Both the position numbers and the translations under genes were made by a program. Positions 1 to 11,904 of a stretch of DNA of 64,000 bases are shown piece by piece. Each line of letters opens with the position of its first letter. The first letter of the stretch is position 1. The notes beneath the pieces were generated by a model that saw nothing but the letters and a program-made list of their open reading frames with translations, made no database searches and was not told where the DNA came from. The stretch comes from Planktothrix sp. PCC 11201 (lineage in GTDB: Bacteria > Cyanobacteriota > Cyanobacteriia > Cyanobacteriales > Microcoleaceae), in contig NZ_LT797704.1 in NCBI RefSeq assembly GCF_900009135.1, forward strand, positions 116,746 through 180,745. The letters run 5' to 3'.

Positions 1-87
1 CACTAACATTGCCTTACCTCTAGCCTGATTTCTTATCCTATATTTTTGGGTACAAGATTGGTTGATATTGCAACAAAGGTTTACAAT

Positions 88-110
88 AAAAAGCCTAAGT
101 AGAACTTAGG
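88..110 (-). terminator. Rho-independent terminator of the S4-domain gene
   Basis: Read on the minus strand, a CCTAAG/CTTAGG stem (94-110) with a 5-base loop is followed at once by CTTTTT. It lies 5 bases beyond the stop codon of the S4-domain gene. The remaining bases 1-87 show nothing I can assign. Confidence 0.6.
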
Positions 111-114
111 GGTT

Positions 115-321
115 TTAAACCCATTTTTCCGATAAATTAACCGTTAAGGTTTTTCCATTAACCAACACTTTATCCCCTGTGACTAACTTTCGTCCCCTGC
201 GAGTTTCAACCTCACCATTGACTTCAACATCACCAAATTTAATTAGGATTTTGGCTTGTCCCCCGGTGGAGACTTCACCCATAAATTTTAGAAATTGATC
301 GAGTTTAATGGTTTCAGACAT
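115..321 (-). CDS. Small S4-domain RNA-binding protein (RlbA/YaaA type)
   Basis: A 68-residue protein that is almost entirely one S4 RNA-binding fold. The diagnostic stretch is IKLDQFLKFMGEVSTGGQAK followed by G-x-V-x-VNGEVETRRGRKL, which matches the stand-alone S4 proteins YaaA/RlbA that bind structured RNA such as the ribosome. ATG at 319-321 is the only reasonable start. It lies downstream of rpoC2 on the same strand but is separated by a repeat-filled spacer of about 230 bases, so co-transcription is uncertain. The family is recognised with good confidence; the precise RNA target is unknown. Confidence 0.8.
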   Translation of the reverse strand: MSETIKLDQFLKFMGEVSTGGQAKILIKFGDVEVNGEVETRRGRKLVTGDKVLVNGKTLTVNLSEKWV

Positions 322-331
322 AAATCAAAAT

Positions 332-553
332 CGGTAAACAGTAAACAGTTATAGCAAGAGGCAATAGGGAATAGGCAATCTCGCTATAGGTAAATACTTA
401 CTGTGAGCAGCTTTTAGCTTTCAAGAATGTCCTAATAGATGTAGAGACTGCTATATCAGTTATCAGTGTAAGATTTATCAGTGTTTACAGTTAATAAAAA
501 ATTAACTGTAAACTTCCTAACTGATAACTGTTTACTGATGACTGATAACTGAT
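332..553. repeat. Short interspersed repeats with a 12-bp-arm hairpin, downstream of rpoC2
   Basis: The spacer contains repeated variants of CAGTTATCAGT / CTGATAACTG, plus a perfect inverted repeat at 483-513 (GTTTACAGTTAA, 7-base loop, and its complement). The same units recur in every spacer of the rpo operon. The hairpin could terminate the rpo transcript, but no T-tract follows it on the minus strand. Confidence 0.75.
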
Positions 554-554
554 T

Positions 555-3500
555 TTATTCGTCTTCGTCCTCGTCGTCTTCGTATTCGTCATCAATTAAC
601 TCATCATCGAGGATAGCCGATAATAAAGGATCATCTTCACTATCTTCAAATAGGACTTTGCTGCCTTTGCCGAAACTAGAGGTTGCTGCTTTGGGTTCTG
701 GGGGTAATTCCCGTTCAAAACTGTTATAGACCCGGGCGGTTTTATCATCCAAGACCACATCCCGCAGTTCGTCCTCGTCTTCCTCATCCAAATACAACGT
801 CCCGTTATCGAAGCCATACTCGGCATTACCGGATTCCTCATAGGCATTGAATCCCGTTCCCGCCGGAATCAGGCGTCCGATAATCACGTTTTCCTTGAGA
901 CCGCGTAACCAGTCGGATTTGCCCTCAATCGCCGCTTCGGTCAAGACCCGGGTGGTTTCTTGGAAACTAGCCGCCGAGATAAAGCTATCGGTATTTAAGG
1001 AGGCTTTGGTAATCCCCAATAACACGGGGGTATATTTGGCGGGGGCACTTCCGGTAATCGACATGGCATCATTCACCTGTTCCACCTGGCGCAGTTCCAC
1101 CAATTCCCCAGGTAACATAGTCGTATCGCCCCCATCATCAATCCGCACCTTAGAGGTCATCTGACGGACAATCACCTCAATATGCTTATCGGAAATATCA
1201 ATCCCCTGGGACTGATACACCGACTGCACCTCGTTGACCAGGAACGCTTGACACTGGCGGAAACTGCCCAAAGCCGCATCATACATTCCTTCCCCCTGTT
1301 CCAGATAATGGTCATAGAACACTTCTAGGATTTCATGGGGATTGCTAGGGCCATCGGTCAGGGTTTGTCCGGCTTCTACTTTGTGACCATCGGAGACAAT
1401 TGGGGATTGACCCGAACCCAGGGGATAATCCGTAACCGTGCCATCATTTTCAATCACCCGTAGTTCGGTGACGTCATCATCCATCGTCACCTGGGCCGTT
1501 CCCGGACGTCGGGCTAAAACGCAGGCTTCCTTGGGTTTGCGGGCTTCTAATAATTCTTCAATTCGGGGCAACCCTTGAATAATATCTCCGGTTTTGGCCC
1601 GTTCAAACACCAGCAACACCAAGTTATCCCCCCGTTGTACCAAGTCTCCGTCCTTAACGTGGAGAATGGCACCGGAAGACACCCGATAGGGCCGACCCCG
1701 ACGCAGGGTAATCTGATTTCCCGTGACCGGGATAGTCCCCTGACCCACGATTTTGTCACCAACGGCAATGACTTGACCGGACTCCGATAGCTTAACCCCT
1801 TCAGCAATTTCAATCCCTTCTACCAACAGTTGACCCAATTTCACCGTCGGTTTAACGCCTTCGGGCAACTCAATGGTCATTTGGTCAATATCTCGTACCA
1901 CTAAACAACGGCGCAGAATTTCCGACCCCGACCGAATCCCCTGAATAATCCCGTCTTCCTTACACATGATTTCCGTGCGGGTGACCACGGCGCCTTTTTC
2001 TATTTCATCTCCATCCTTGACCAGTAACCGGGTGCGGGTACTGCCCTGGGTGGCATCAGCGATCACATCCCGACGAATCACCAAGGATTCCAAAATCACT
2101 AACTGTAACTTCCTGACATCGGGGTCATTCTCATCGGGAAGTAACTCAATATCGGCCGCTAACTGCGGGGCTTCGATGCCAATACTAATCACTAACTGGG
2201 TTCGTAGCAGTTCCACCCCTTCCACAGACCGTACCCGTTCCCCATCTTTATAGGTTAAACGTTGCACGGCTCGCAGGACAATAGATTCGTTCAGAGATTC
2301 CTGAGAAGGTACGGTAGGATTTTCGGGAACGCTAAACTCCACCACAGGGCGCAACAGCAAGGCTGGGCCTTCGGGAGTTTCCACATATTCCACATAATGC
2401 AAGTCCTGAGACACAATTCCCGGAATCACCTCTTGGCCGGGATTGACAATCTGGCCATCAATCGCCATCACCATTTCCGGGTCATCCACCAGATGCAGTT
2501 CCCCGGGTTTGATGACGATTTCTCGCAGAATATCATTTTTCTGAGTAACTTCAATCACCCCATTACTCTGACAGAAGATATCCTTAACCACTTCCATCCC
2601 CGCTTCCACATACTGTCCATCCTCAGTTAACAGTAGGGAAATATCCTTATTCACCTCATGGCATTCTTCGGGAATCCATAATAAAGTGCCTCCCTGGGTG
2701 ACTTCATAACCCTGTTTTCCCTTACCCCGTTTGGCGACTTCCACCCCGGCGTATTTAATAATCCCCCCGGTTTTGGTGCGGTAGCTATCATCCATCAGTT
2801 CCGCAATCACATCGTGGTTTTCCACTTTGGAACCCGGACTGACTTTGAGCATGAAGCGATGGTTACTATTGGTTTCAATAATATGTTGTTCCCGTCCCTG
2901 CATCTGTACTAAGCGAACTAAGGCTTGATCCAGCAATACCGAAGCGGTAATAATCTCAATTTCCCGAGGTAGCTCATCGGGAGCAAACTGTTCCCGAATT
3001 CGGACTAATCCCCCATGCTCAGAAACCAGTTTGGTTTGGGCGAGAACGCTTCCTGGATGCACCTGGTCACCATTTTTGACCAATGGTTCCGCCGCCGGGG
3101 GCAGGTTATACACTTCTCCTCCGAGAACCCAAATCAGCCCCCCCCGTTGGGCGATGCGGGTCATGTTCCCTTGACGGTCGGTTTTTTCTTCGGGAACTAC
3201 GTCAGCAAATTTGACTTCCCCAGCTAAGTCCGTGGCCACGTCCTTGGTGGCTTTTTCCGTGGTTTTCCGGGCTGTCCGACCCCCAGCGGCAATTTCCGCT
3301 AGGATTTCGTCAGCTTTGACCCTTTGGCCTTCTTGAACAATAATCGTTGTTCCTTGGGCGATACTGTGTTTTTCGGTGTTTTTTCCGCCACCTTCGACAA
3401 TAATCTGGCCGGTGCTTTCCACGATAAAGGCATCATCCCCGTGACGGGTACGGAAGGGACGGACTCGCAGGGATTTGGAGAACTTGACTACCCCATCAAT

Positions 3501-4586
3501 TCGAGCTCGGATCATTCCGGCGGCTTCGGCGGTGAATACCCCTCCAGTGTGGAATGTCCGCATGGTTAACTGGGTTCCGGGTTCGCCGATACTCTGGGCG
3601 GCAATAATTCCCACCGCTTCCCCCAGGTTAACGTTATGACCATGGGCTAAACTCCAGCCATAGCAATGTTGACAGACGGAACGATTGGCTTCACAGGTTA
3701 GAGGCGATCGCAATAGCACTTCCTCAACCCCGGCTTCCTGAATAGCTAGGGCTAACTCCTCACTCACGGAGTGATTTTTCACCGCCTGTTCTGACTGATA
3801 TGTGACAATTTCTCCGGTTTCCGGGTGGCGAACATCTTCCCCTAACACCCGGCCCATTAACCGATCTTTGATCGGAATTAACACCCGTTCCCCATCGGTC
3901 ATACTGCGAGTCCAAATCCCCTTGCTGGTTCCGCAGTCAATTTCCCGCAGGATCACATCCTGGGAAACGTCTACTAAACGGCGGGTTAAATACCCTGAGT
4001 CGGCGGTTCGTAGGGCCGTATCTACTAGACCTTTACGCGCCCCATAGGAGGAAATAATATATTCCGTAACGGTTAAGCCTTCCCGGAAGTTGGTTTTAAT
4101 CGGTAAATCAATAATCTCCCCTTGGGGATCGGCCATTAATCCCCGCATTCCTACTAACTGACGGACTTGGGAAATATTCCCCCGGGCGCCGGAGAAGGCC
4201 ATCATATAAACGGAGTTCAGGGGGTTACTGGCTTTAAAGTTTTCCACCACCCGATCTTTCAGGGCTTCGGACGTCCCATTCCAAGTATCAATAACTTTTT
4301 GGAACCGTTCAACTTCGGTAATTTCCCCTTTAATATAACGGCGTTCTGTATTTCTAATTTCTTCTTCCGCTTCTTCTAATAAGGCTTTTTTGGAAGGGGG
4401 AATCTGTAAGTCATCAACACTAATAGAAACCCCGGCTTTTGTGGCATAGGTAAACCCTAATTCCTTTAATTCATCGGCAATTTGGGCGGTACGAGCCGTG
4501 CCATAATTCATAAAAGCCCAGGACATGATTTTCTTTAATTGTCCTTTATCAATAACTTGATTCCGAAAGATTTTTTTGTTAGTCAT
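555..4586 (-). CDS. rpoC2: DNA-directed RNA polymerase subunit beta' (C-terminal part), RpoC2
   Basis: This 1343-residue protein is the C-terminal half of the beta' subunit, which cyanobacteria and plastids encode separately from RpoC1. The second zinc-binding site is visible near residue 296 ([11 protein letters not shown]). The trigger-loop region starts near residue 332 ([19 protein letters not shown]). About 640 residues of SI3 insertion (sandwich-barrel-hybrid repeats) follow, and the conserved core resumes near residue 1000 ([14 protein letters not shown]). The tail is a very acidic Asp/Glu stretch. It is last in rpoB-rpoC1-rpoC2 and 89 bases after rpoC1. The size fits cyanobacterial RpoC2, so the long insertion is normal and not an intein. 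Start ATG 4584-4586. Confidence 0.98.
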   Translation of the reverse strand: MTNKKIFRNQVIDKGQLKKIMSWAFMNYGTARTAQIADELKELGFTYATKAGVSISVDDLQIPPSKKALLEEAEEEIRNTERRYIKGEITEVERFQKVIDTWNGTSEALKDRVVENFKASNPLNSVYMMAFSGARGNISQVRQLVGMRGLMADPQGEIIDLPIKTNFREGLTVTEYIISSYGARKGLVDTALRTADSGYLTRRLVDVSQDVILREIDCGTSKGIWTRSMTDGERVLIPIKDRLMGRVLGEDVRHPETGEIVTYQSEQAVKNHSVSEELALAIQEAGVEEVLLRSPLTCEANRSVCQHCYGWSLAHGHNVNLGEAVGIIAAQSIGEPGTQLTMRTFHTGGVFTAEAAGMIRARIDGVVKFSKSLRVRPFRTRHGDDAFIVESTGQIIVEGGGKNTEKHSIAQGTTIIVQEGQRVKADEILAEIAAGGRTARKTTEKATKDVATDLAGEVKFADVVPEEKTDRQGNMTRIAQRGGLIWVLGGEVYNLPPAAEPLVKNGDQVHPGSVLAQTKLVSEHGGLVRIREQFAPDELPREIEIITASVLLDQALVRLVQMQGREQHIIETNSNHRFMLKVSPGSKVENHDVIAELMDDSYRTKTGGIIKYAGVEVAKRGKGKQGYEVTQGGTLLWIPEECHEVNKDISLLLTEDGQYVEAGMEVVKDIFCQSNGVIEVTQKNDILREIVIKPGELHLVDDPEMVMAIDGQIVNPGQEVIPGIVSQDLHYVEYVETPEGPALLLRPVVEFSVPENPTVPSQESLNESIVLRAVQRLTYKDGERVRSVEGVELLRTQLVISIGIEAPQLAADIELLPDENDPDVRKLQLVILESLVIRRDVIADATQGSTRTRLLVKDGDEIEKGAVVTRTEIMCKEDGIIQGIRSGSEILRRCLVVRDIDQMTIELPEGVKPTVKLGQLLVEGIEIAEGVKLSESGQVIAVGDKIVGQGTIPVTGNQITLRRGRPYRVSSGAILHVKDGDLVQRGDNLVLLVFERAKTGDIIQGLPRIEELLEARKPKEACVLARRPGTAQVTMDDDVTELRVIENDGTVTDYPLGSGQSPIVSDGHKVEAGQTLTDGPSNPHEILEVFYDHYLEQGEGMYDAALGSFRQCQAFLVNEVQSVYQSQGIDISDKHIEVIVRQMTSKVRIDDGGDTTMLPGELVELRQVEQVNDAMSITGSAPAKYTPVLLGITKASLNTDSFISAASFQETTRVLTEAAIEGKSDWLRGLKENVIIGRLIPAGTGFNAYEESGNAEYGFDNGTLYLDEEDEDELRDVVLDDKTARVYNSFERELPPEPKAATSSFGKGSKVLFEDSEDDPLLSAILDDELIDDEYEDDEDEDE

Positions 4587-4596
4587 GATGTAAATC

Positions 4597-4627
4597 AGTT
4601 ATCAGTTATCAGTTATCAGTTACCAGT
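4597..4627. repeat. Tandem CAGTTAT-type heptamer repeats, rpoC1-rpoC2 spacer
   Basis: Three to four consecutive copies of the heptamer unit CAGTTAT (ATCAGTTATCAGTTATCAG) followed by a degenerate copy. The repeat is the short tandemly repeated type known from filamentous cyanobacteria. Confidence 0.8.
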
Positions 4628-4642
4628 GCAAGATTAATCAAT

Positions 4643-4670
4643 GTAGAGACGTTGCATGCAACGTCTCTAC
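4643..4670. repeat. Perfect 28-nt palindrome in the rpoC1-rpoC2 spacer
   Basis: GTAGAGACGTTGCA is followed directly by its exact reverse complement, giving 14-bp arms and no loop. A half-copy (GTAGAGAC) occurs at 440 and a diverged relative at 23778-23804, so this is a dispersed palindromic repeat and not a gene-specific operator. Confidence 0.8.
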
Positions 4671-4675
4671 ACTGA

Positions 4676-6571
4676 TTACTGTATTAGTGTGTCTTGAACG
4701 GTTTTATTGAAAATGACACGTCCCGGGGTAGTACGGATATATTGAGCTAGAATATTACCCTCGGAATCTTCTCGAACTCGTCGCATTAGTTTCCCTGTTT
4801 TTTTGCCCACATAAGTTTTAGTGATCACTCCAGTTAAGTCGTCTGTATGTTCGACTCCTATCTGTTCTGTTTCATCCGATAAAATCTCCCCATCAAATCG
4901 CACCATAACATAGGAATGTAAACCCAAAGCACCCTGTTTATAGGCTAAGATTACGTCTTCTAAATCAGCAAAATAGCGGTGACTTTGATCCTCTAATTTG
5001 GGGTTTTCTGCGGTTAAATAATAACATCCCAACACCATATCCTGACTGGGTGTCACAATCGGTCTACCCGTGGCTGGGGATAGGATATTATTCGAGGCTA
5101 ACATCAATAACCGAGCTTCAGCCTGGGATTCAATCGATAGGGGGACGTGAACAGCCATTTGGTCACCGTCAAAGTCAGCGTTAAAGGCGGGACAAACTAA
5201 CGGATGCAGTTGAATCGCCCGACCATCGACTAAAATCGGTTCAAAGGCTTGAATCCCTAAACGGTGCAAGGTTGGGGCGCGGTTTAGCATCACCGGATGT
5301 CCTTGGATGACTTCTTGTAAGACTTCCCAAATGCTGGCATCATTCCGTTGAATCAGTTTTTTCGCCGCTTTAATATTGTTCACTAATCCTTGACGAATTA
5401 GGCGGTTAATTACAAAGGGTTGGAACAATTCAATTGCCATTTCCCGTGGTAAACCGCACTGGTGCATTCTTAATTTTGGCCCCACCACGATAACCGAACG
5501 TCCAGAATAATCGACCCGTTTTCCTAATAGGTTTTGACGGAATCGTCCTTGTTTTCCTTCGATAATATCGGAGAGGGATTTTAAGGGTCGATTATTCGCC
5601 CCCACCACCGTCCGACCCCGGCGACCGTTATCAATTAAGGCATCAACAGCTTCCTGTAACATCCGTTTTTCGTTACGGATAATAATTTCTGGGGCGAGAA
5701 TTTCCTGCAACCGGGCTAACCGATTATTTCGGTTAATCACCCGACGATATAGGTCGTTTAAGTCGGAGGTGGCAAATCGACCCCCATCTAACTGCACCAT
5801 TGGCCGTAAATCGGGAGGAATGACGGGAATCACATTCAAAACCATCCAATCTGGTTTGGAACCTGTCGCCACAAAGTTATCAATTACCCGCAATCGTTTA
5901 ATTAATTTGGCGCGTTTTTGTCCCTTAGCAACGGCAATTTCTTCGCGTAATCTTTCGGCTTCTTCTTCTAAGGGAATATCTTCGAGCAAACGGGAAATGG
6001 CTTCGGCTCCAATTCCGACTTCAATTCCGGTTAAGGTGGAATCCTCACTATAAATTTGGTCTTCAATTTCTAACCAAGTATCTTCGGTTAATAACTGTTT
6101 ATAGGATAGGCCATCATAGTTACCCGGATTTAACACTACATAGGCATTAAAATAAACGACCTGTTCTACATCCCGCAATGGCATATCTAATAAAATAGCC
6201 ATATAACTAGGAATCCCTTTCAGATACCAAACATGGGTCACAGGAGCGGCTAGTTTAATAAAACCCATACGGTGACGACGAACCCGGGATTCTGTTACCT
6301 CCACCCCGCAGCGTTCACAGACAATTCCACGATGTCTTACCCGTTTATATTTCCCACAATGACATTCCCAATCCTTTGCCGGGCCAAAAATTCGTTCACA
6401 AAATAACCCGTCCATCTCCGGTTTCAGGGTTCTGTAATTGATGGTTTCAGGTTTTGTGACCTCTCCAACCACCTGACCATTCGGTAGGGCTCTTTCTCCC
6501 CACTGGCGAATGCGTTCTGGAGAAGCGATTCCAATTTTAACGTAATCAAACCGTTGTTCAATTTTAGCCAT
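4676..6571 (-). CDS. rpoC1: DNA-directed RNA polymerase subunit gamma (N-terminal beta'), RpoC1
   Basis: This 631-residue protein is the N-terminal part of beta' in the cyanobacterial split arrangement. The first zinc finger lies near residues 67-91 ([19 protein letters not shown]). The absolutely conserved catalytic Mg-binding loop [12 protein letters not shown] is near residue 463, and the rudder/lid region ([16 protein letters not shown]) is present before it. It carries the clamp and active centre, and needs RpoC2 for the bridge-side elements. It sits 178 bases after rpoB and 89 bases before rpoC2, all on the minus strand. Start ATG 6569-6571 ([18 protein letters not shown]) is the usual cyanobacterial start. 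Confidence 0.98.
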   Translation of the reverse strand: MAKIEQRFDYVKIGIASPERIRQWGERALPNGQVVGEVTKPETINYRTLKPEMDGLFCERIFGPAKDWECHCGKYKRVRHRGIVCERCGVEVTESRVRRHRMGFIKLAAPVTHVWYLKGIPSYMAILLDMPLRDVEQVVYFNAYVVLNPGNYDGLSYKQLLTEDTWLEIEDQIYSEDSTLTGIEVGIGAEAISRLLEDIPLEEEAERLREEIAVAKGQKRAKLIKRLRVIDNFVATGSKPDWMVLNVIPVIPPDLRPMVQLDGGRFATSDLNDLYRRVINRNNRLARLQEILAPEIIIRNEKRMLQEAVDALIDNGRRGRTVVGANNRPLKSLSDIIEGKQGRFRQNLLGKRVDYSGRSVIVVGPKLRMHQCGLPREMAIELFQPFVINRLIRQGLVNNIKAAKKLIQRNDASIWEVLQEVIQGHPVMLNRAPTLHRLGIQAFEPILVDGRAIQLHPLVCPAFNADFDGDQMAVHVPLSIESQAEARLLMLASNNILSPATGRPIVTPSQDMVLGCYYLTAENPKLEDQSHRYFADLEDVILAYKQGALGLHSYVMVRFDGEILSDETEQIGVEHTDDLTGVITKTYVGKKTGKLMRRVREDSEGNILAQYIRTTPGRVIFNKTVQDTLIQ

Positions 6572-6577
6572 TTTATT

Positions 6578-6747
6578 CAGGGAATAGGGAACAGGGAACG
6601 GGGAACAGGGAATAGTAAAGAATTCAACAGTTGGTTAACTTCTCAACTGATAACTCCTCAACTGTTAACTGTTAACTGATGACTGATAACTGATAACTGT
6701 TAACTGATGACTGATAACTGTTAACTGATGACTGATGACTGATAACT
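6578..6747. repeat. Repeat-filled rpoB-rpoC1 spacer
   Basis: Two repeat types are adjacent. GGGAACAGGGAAC-like units occupy 6578-6615. A dense run of ACTGATAACTG / GTTAACTGATGACTG units occupies about 6641-6747. No coding signal is seen. The spacer is transcribed if the rpo genes are one operon. Confidence 0.8.
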
Positions 6748-6749
6748 GA

Positions 6750-9700
6750 TTACTCGTCTTCTTCGACTGAACTACTTAAATCATAAGTAGGTTTAGCGGG
6801 GGCAAAGTTATTGGAGGTGTAGGTCATCCGGGTAGCTGGAATATCAGCCATCAGGTCTACTTCCACATCTCGGCTTCCACCTTCGTCGGTGGTTTCCACT
6901 TTATGCACCGCAATATCCAAACACAACGACTGCAACTCTCGCATCAACACCTTGAAGGACTCCGGTGTCCCAGGACGGGGAATGGCTTTACCCTTAACAA
7001 TAGCGTTGAGGGCTTCGTTGCGTCCCTGCATATCGTCGGATTTGACCGTTAACAACTCCTGCAAGGTATAAGCGGCTCCGAAGGCTTCCAAGGCCCAAAC
7101 CTCCATTTCTCCAAACCGTTGTCCTCCTTGTTGGGCTTTTCCTCCCAAGGGTTGCTGAGTTACCAAAGAGTAGGGGCCAGTAGACCGGGCGTGAATCTTA
7201 TCATCAACCAAGTGAACTAGTTTCAACATATAGGCAATCCCCACGGTGACGGGTTGGTCAAAGGGTTCTCCGGTACGGCCGTCATAAACGATGCTTTTCC
7301 CAGGATAATTTTCGTTAAACAACCAATCTTTCTTGGTTTTCTCCCGGGCTTCTTTTAACTTCCCGTGCACGGTTTCCCGGGACATTTCGGGGCCGTGCAT
7401 TTCATCAAAGGGAACCACTTTGAAGCGTTTTTTCAGGTTTTGACCCGCCCACCCTAATAAACATTCAAAGATTTGGCCGACGTTCATCCGACTGGGTACA
7501 CCCAAGGGATTCAAGACAATATCCACAGCCCGACCATCGGGGAGATAGGGCATATCCTCAATCGGCAGAATCCGAGACACAATCCCTTTATTCCCGTGGC
7601 GTCCGGCCATTTTGTCCCCGACTTGGATTTTGCGTTTTTGCGCTACATAAACCCGCACCACCATATTCGCCCCAGGCGGTAACTCATCCCCCTGTTCCCG
7701 GGTGAAGACGCGCACATCCACAACCCGACCTTTTTCTCCATTGGGAACCCGCAGGGAGTTATCCCGCACATCCCGGGCTTTTTCTCCGAAAATTGCCCGC
7801 AGTAATTTTTCTTCCGGGGGTTGGTCGGATTCCCCTTTGGGGGTGACTTTCCCGACTAAAATATCCCCTGATTCCACCCAAGCCCCGACTCGAATAATCC
7901 CGTTTCCATCGAGTTGTCGTAGGGAATCTTCCCCGACGTTGGGAATTTCCCGGGTAATTTCTTCCGGGCCGAGTTTGGTTTGTCGGGCTTCAATTTCGTA
8001 TTTTTCAACGTGGATGGAGGTATAAATATCCTCTTGGACTAGACGCTCACTAATTAAAATCGCGTCTTCGTAGTTATATCCCTCCCAGGGCATATAAGTC
8101 ACCAGAATATTATGACCTAAAGCCAGTTCAGCCCCTTCGGTGGAGGAACCATCGGCTAACACCTGACCCGCTACCACCTGATCTCCTTCATAAACCAAGG
8201 GGCGCTGGTTTAAACAAGTATCTTGGTTAGAACGTTGATATTTTTGTAACTCATATTCATGTTCTTTGCCCGTGGTATCCATGACCCGGATACAAGACCC
8301 GTCAATATAGCTAACTTCCCCATCGGTACGGGAGACAATCACCATCCCGCTATCCCGGGCGGCTTGGGCTTCTAGTCCGGTTCCGACTAAGGGCCGTTGT
8401 GGACGGAGCAGGGGGACGGCTTGCCGTTGCATATTAGACCCCATCAAGGCCCGGTTGGCGTCGTCGTGTTCCAAGAAGGGAATCAAGGAGGTGGCGACGG
8501 AGACAATCTGTACCGGAGATACGGCGGCATAGTCCACCTGCATCGGAGTTGTGGTGGTGAATTCCTGGCGATAGCGCACCGGCACAATATCCCCTAAAAT
8601 TGTCCCCTCGGCATCGGTTCTAATATCCCCTGGGGCAACCCGCAGGTCGTCTTCTTCGTCGGCGGTCATGTACACCGCAGGTAAGTCCCGGCGGACTTTA
8701 CCATTTTCGACTTTATTGTAGGGGGTGGCAATAAATCCGTAGGGGTTGACCCGGGCTAAGGTTGCCAAAGACCCAATTAATCCGGCGTTTGGCCCCTCTG
8801 GGGTTTCAATCGGACAAATCCGACCGTAGTGGCTGGGGTGAATATCTCGGACAGCAAAACCAGCCCGTTCCCGGGTTAGTCCCCCGGGGCCAAGGGCGGA
8901 TAAACGGCGTTTATGGGTTAGTTCCGCTAAGGGATTGGTCTGATCCATAAACTGCGATAATTGGGAACTACCGAAGAATTCTTTAATGGCAGCCACTAGG
9001 GGTTTGGGGTTGACCAGGGAGGCCGGGGTTAAGGCATCGGCATCACTTACGGTCATCCGTTCTCGGATAATTCTTTCTAAGCGGTTTAAACCGACCCGAA
9101 TTTGGTTTTGCAGCAGTTCGCCCACTGACCGTACCCGACGATTTCCTAAGTGGTCAATATCGTCGGTTTCACCAATATCAAATTCTAGGTTAATCAAATA
9201 ATCAATCGCCGAGAGAATATCAACGGAGGTTAACACCCGGGTAGTATCGGGAATGGTGAGTCGCAGCTTTTTATTCAGTTTATAACGTCCGACCCGGCCT
9301 AGGTCATAGCGTTTGGCATCGAAGAAGCGGTTATTAAGTAACTGTTCCCCACCAGCTACCGTCGGGGGTTCCCCGGGACGGAGTTTGCGGTACAGTTCCA
9401 TTAAGGCGTCATCTTCGGTAAATTCCCCTTCCCGTTCAATGGTTTTTTCAAAGTATTCGGGGTGACGCAGGGCATCGAAAATTTCGTTATTGGTGAGTCC
9501 CAAGGCTTTTAATAAGACCTGGGCGGATAGTTTGCGGGTTTTATCAATTCTGACCCACACTAGGTCATTTTTATCGGTTTCAAATTTTAACCAGGCGCCT
9601 CGGTTGGGAATTAGGGACGCACTATACGTCCGTCGCCCGTTTTTATCAATTTCAGATTTATAATAAACCCCGGGACTTCTGACAATTTGGTTGACGATGA

Positions 9701-10064
9701 CTCGTTCAGCCCCATTGATAATAAAAGTTCCCCGTTCTGTCATTAGGGGTAAGTCCCCAATAAAGACTTCTTGTTCTTTAATTTCTCCAGTTTCTTTATT
9801 AATTAAACGAGTCGGAACGTACATTTGAACGGCATAGGTACTATCCCGTCGTTTGGCTTCATCAACGTCATATTTAGGACGTTTAAGTTTATAGTCTTTA
9901 GCTAAAAAATGCAGTTCTAGTTTCCCTGTATAGTCGGTAATAGGGGAAAAACTTTCTAATTCTTCAATCAACCCGGCTTCTAAAAACCAACGGAAACTTG
10001 ACCGTTGAATTTCAATTAAGTCAGGAAGTAAAAAAGTGGGTTCGTTATGGGTTAGACTTGCCAT
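6750..10064 (-). CDS. rpoB: DNA-directed RNA polymerase subunit beta, RpoB
   Basis: A full-length cyanobacterial beta subunit of 1104 residues. The rifampicin-pocket region is readable near residue 388 ([19 protein letters not shown]) and continues with [33 protein letters not shown] lies near residue 545 and GRHGNKG near 820. The C-terminus ends in an acidic tail. Together with RpoC1 and RpoC2 it forms the catalytic core of RNA polymerase. It follows tatD by 159 bases of repeat sequence and precedes rpoC1. Start [16 protein letters not shown] at 10062-10064 is the expected start. No anomaly is seen in the conserved blocks. Confidence 0.98.
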   Translation of the reverse strand: MASLTHNEPTFLLPDLIEIQRSSFRWFLEAGLIEELESFSPITDYTGKLELHFLAKDYKLKRPKYDVDEAKRRDSTYAVQMYVPTRLINKETGEIKEQEVFIGDLPLMTERGTFIINGAERVIVNQIVRSPGVYYKSEIDKNGRRTYSASLIPNRGAWLKFETDKNDLVWVRIDKTRKLSAQVLLKALGLTNNEIFDALRHPEYFEKTIEREGEFTEDDALMELYRKLRPGEPPTVAGGEQLLNNRFFDAKRYDLGRVGRYKLNKKLRLTIPDTTRVLTSVDILSAIDYLINLEFDIGETDDIDHLGNRRVRSVGELLQNQIRVGLNRLERIIRERMTVSDADALTPASLVNPKPLVAAIKEFFGSSQLSQFMDQTNPLAELTHKRRLSALGPGGLTRERAGFAVRDIHPSHYGRICPIETPEGPNAGLIGSLATLARVNPYGFIATPYNKVENGKVRRDLPAVYMTADEEDDLRVAPGDIRTDAEGTILGDIVPVRYRQEFTTTTPMQVDYAAVSPVQIVSVATSLIPFLEHDDANRALMGSNMQRQAVPLLRPQRPLVGTGLEAQAARDSGMVIVSRTDGEVSYIDGSCIRVMDTTGKEHEYELQKYQRSNQDTCLNQRPLVYEGDQVVAGQVLADGSSTEGAELALGHNILVTYMPWEGYNYEDAILISERLVQEDIYTSIHVEKYEIEARQTKLGPEEITREIPNVGEDSLRQLDGNGIIRVGAWVESGDILVGKVTPKGESDQPPEEKLLRAIFGEKARDVRDNSLRVPNGEKGRVVDVRVFTREQGDELPPGANMVVRVYVAQKRKIQVGDKMAGRHGNKGIVSRILPIEDMPYLPDGRAVDIVLNPLGVPSRMNVGQIFECLLGWAGQNLKKRFKVVPFDEMHGPEMSRETVHGKLKEAREKTKKDWLFNENYPGKSIVYDGRTGEPFDQPVTVGIAYMLKLVHLVDDKIHARSTGPYSLVTQQPLGGKAQQGGQRFGEMEVWALEAFGAAYTLQELLTVKSDDMQGRNEALNAIVKGKAIPRPGTPESFKVLMRELQSLCLDIAVHKVETTDEGGSRDVEVDLMADIPATRMTYTSNNFAPAKPTYDLSSSVEEDE

Positions 10065-10223
10065 TTATCAGTTATCAGTAATCAGTTATCAGTAATCAGT
10101 GATTGAGTTAATTGTTATCAGTTATCAATAATCAGTTATCAGTCATCAGTCATCAGTTAATCGTTAAGAAGTTTACAGTTAATTTATTAACTCCTCAACT
10201 GATAACTCCTCAACTGATAACTG
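10065..10223. repeat. Repeat-filled tatD-rpoB spacer
   Basis: Nearly the whole 159-base spacer consists of variants of ATCAGTTATCAGT and its complement ACTGATAACTG, including repeated CTCCTCAACTGATAACT units at 10190-10220. No promoter or gene can be separated from the repeat background. Confidence 0.8.
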
Positions 10224-11009
10224 TTAACTGTTAACTGATAACTGAAAGAGTTGACAGGCGTTATCGGTGGTTTGTTGAGATAGGGTTTCTAGGGAAATGT
10301 CCCGTAGTCGGGCAACGGTTTCGGCAACATGGCGCACAAAGGCGGGTTCGTTCCGTTTTCCCCGTTGGGGAACAGGCGCTAGAAAAGGACAGTCCGTTTC
10401 GATTAAAATTCGATCAGACGGAACTAGACGGGCGCATTCCTGAATGGCGATCGCATTTTTAAAGGTCACGGTTCCGCTAAAGCTGATATACAGTCCCAAT
10501 TCTAAAAACGACTGTTGTTCCTCGGGAGTGCCTCCCCAACAGTGCATGACCCCGGAAACTTTGCCCCGTTGTTGCCAAAATTGCCTTAGTAGAGGAATCA
10601 TGGTTTCTGCCGCCTCCCGACAATGGATAATCACAGGTTTATGCAAACGATAGGCAATTTCTAGCTGTTCGGTAAAAACCTGGATTTGTTGATCTCGGTT
10701 ATCGGCTTTATAGAAATCCAGCCCCATTTCCCCAATCGCAACGACTCTATCATCGGATTGGGCAAGTTGGGTAATGGTTTGGGCCGAGGTAGAATCCCAG
10801 AGTTTAGCATCCAAGGGATGCAACCCAACAGCAAAGCTGAGTTCCGGGACTTGATTGGCAATTTCCTGTATTTCCTGAAATTCTCCAGGGTGAACACAGG
10901 AATGCACCAAACGGACTACTCCCGCCTCTTGCCATCTCTGCCGAATTGCGTCTAAATCCGATGCCAAGGCTTTGAAGTTAATATGGACGTGGGTATCGAT
11001 CAGTTGCAT
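10224..11009 (-). CDS. tatD: TatD-family metal-dependent hydrolase (putative DNase)
   Basis: A TIM-barrel metallohydrolase of 261 residues. All expected metal ligands are visible: DTHVHINF near the N-terminus (HxH), GEMGLDFYK (Glu), VIIHCREA and MHCWGG (two His), and [10 protein letters not shown] (Asp). Family members are 3'-5' exonucleases or DNA-repair/quality-control nucleases. I start the gene at ATG 11007-11009 (MQLIDTHVH), which has AAGGGAC just upstream; an upstream start at 11036 would add nine unlikely residues. It sits between rpsT and rpoB, a conserved cyanobacterial arrangement. Confidence 0.92.
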   Translation of the reverse strand: MQLIDTHVHINFKALASDLDAIRQRWQEAGVVRLVHSCVHPGEFQEIQEIANQVPELSFAVGLHPLDAKLWDSTSAQTITQLAQSDDRVVAIGEMGLDFYKADNRDQQIQVFTEQLEIAYRLHKPVIIHCREAAETMIPLLRQFWQQRGKVSGVMHCWGGTPEEQQSFLELGLYISFSGTVTFKNAIAIQECARLVPSDRILIETDCPFLAPVPQRGKRNEPAFVRHVAETVARLRDISLETLSQQTTDNACQLFQLSVNS

Positions 11010-11021
11010 AGTCCCTTTACT

Positions 11022-11206
11022 CAGATTGATCAGCAATCAGTGATCAGGATCAAGACGTGCCGATATCGAGCCATGCTGTTAGGCGATTGGCGCGTCCGTA
11101 ATCAGTTATTGGTTTTTTCGTGCCAGCGTCCTCGCCGACTCCTTTCTATTCCTATTAGCTGTTTACTCATAACTGATTACTGATTACCGTTGACTGATCA
11201 CTGATG
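11022..11206. repeat. rpsT-tatD spacer with CAGTTATC-type units
   Basis: Degenerate ATCAGCAATCAGTGATCAG (about 11028-11046) and TAACTGATTACTGATTACCG units (about 11169-11206) flank about 100 bases of unassigned sequence. Confidence 0.55.
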
Positions 11207-11208
11207 AG

Positions 11209-11904
<696 letters not shown>

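Noticed and set aside
555-4586. Possible intein or large foreign insertion in rpoC2
   Set aside because: The insertion between the trigger-loop halves (about residues 350-985) is the normal cyanobacterial SI3; there is no Hint motif and no Cys/Ser-His-Asn splice junction.
847-9201. Plus-strand open frames of 60-122 codons antisense to rpoC2/rpoC1/rpoB
   Set aside because: They lie fully inside strongly conserved genes on the other strand, have unnatural composition (Arg/Ser/Pro-rich) and no ribosome-binding pattern.
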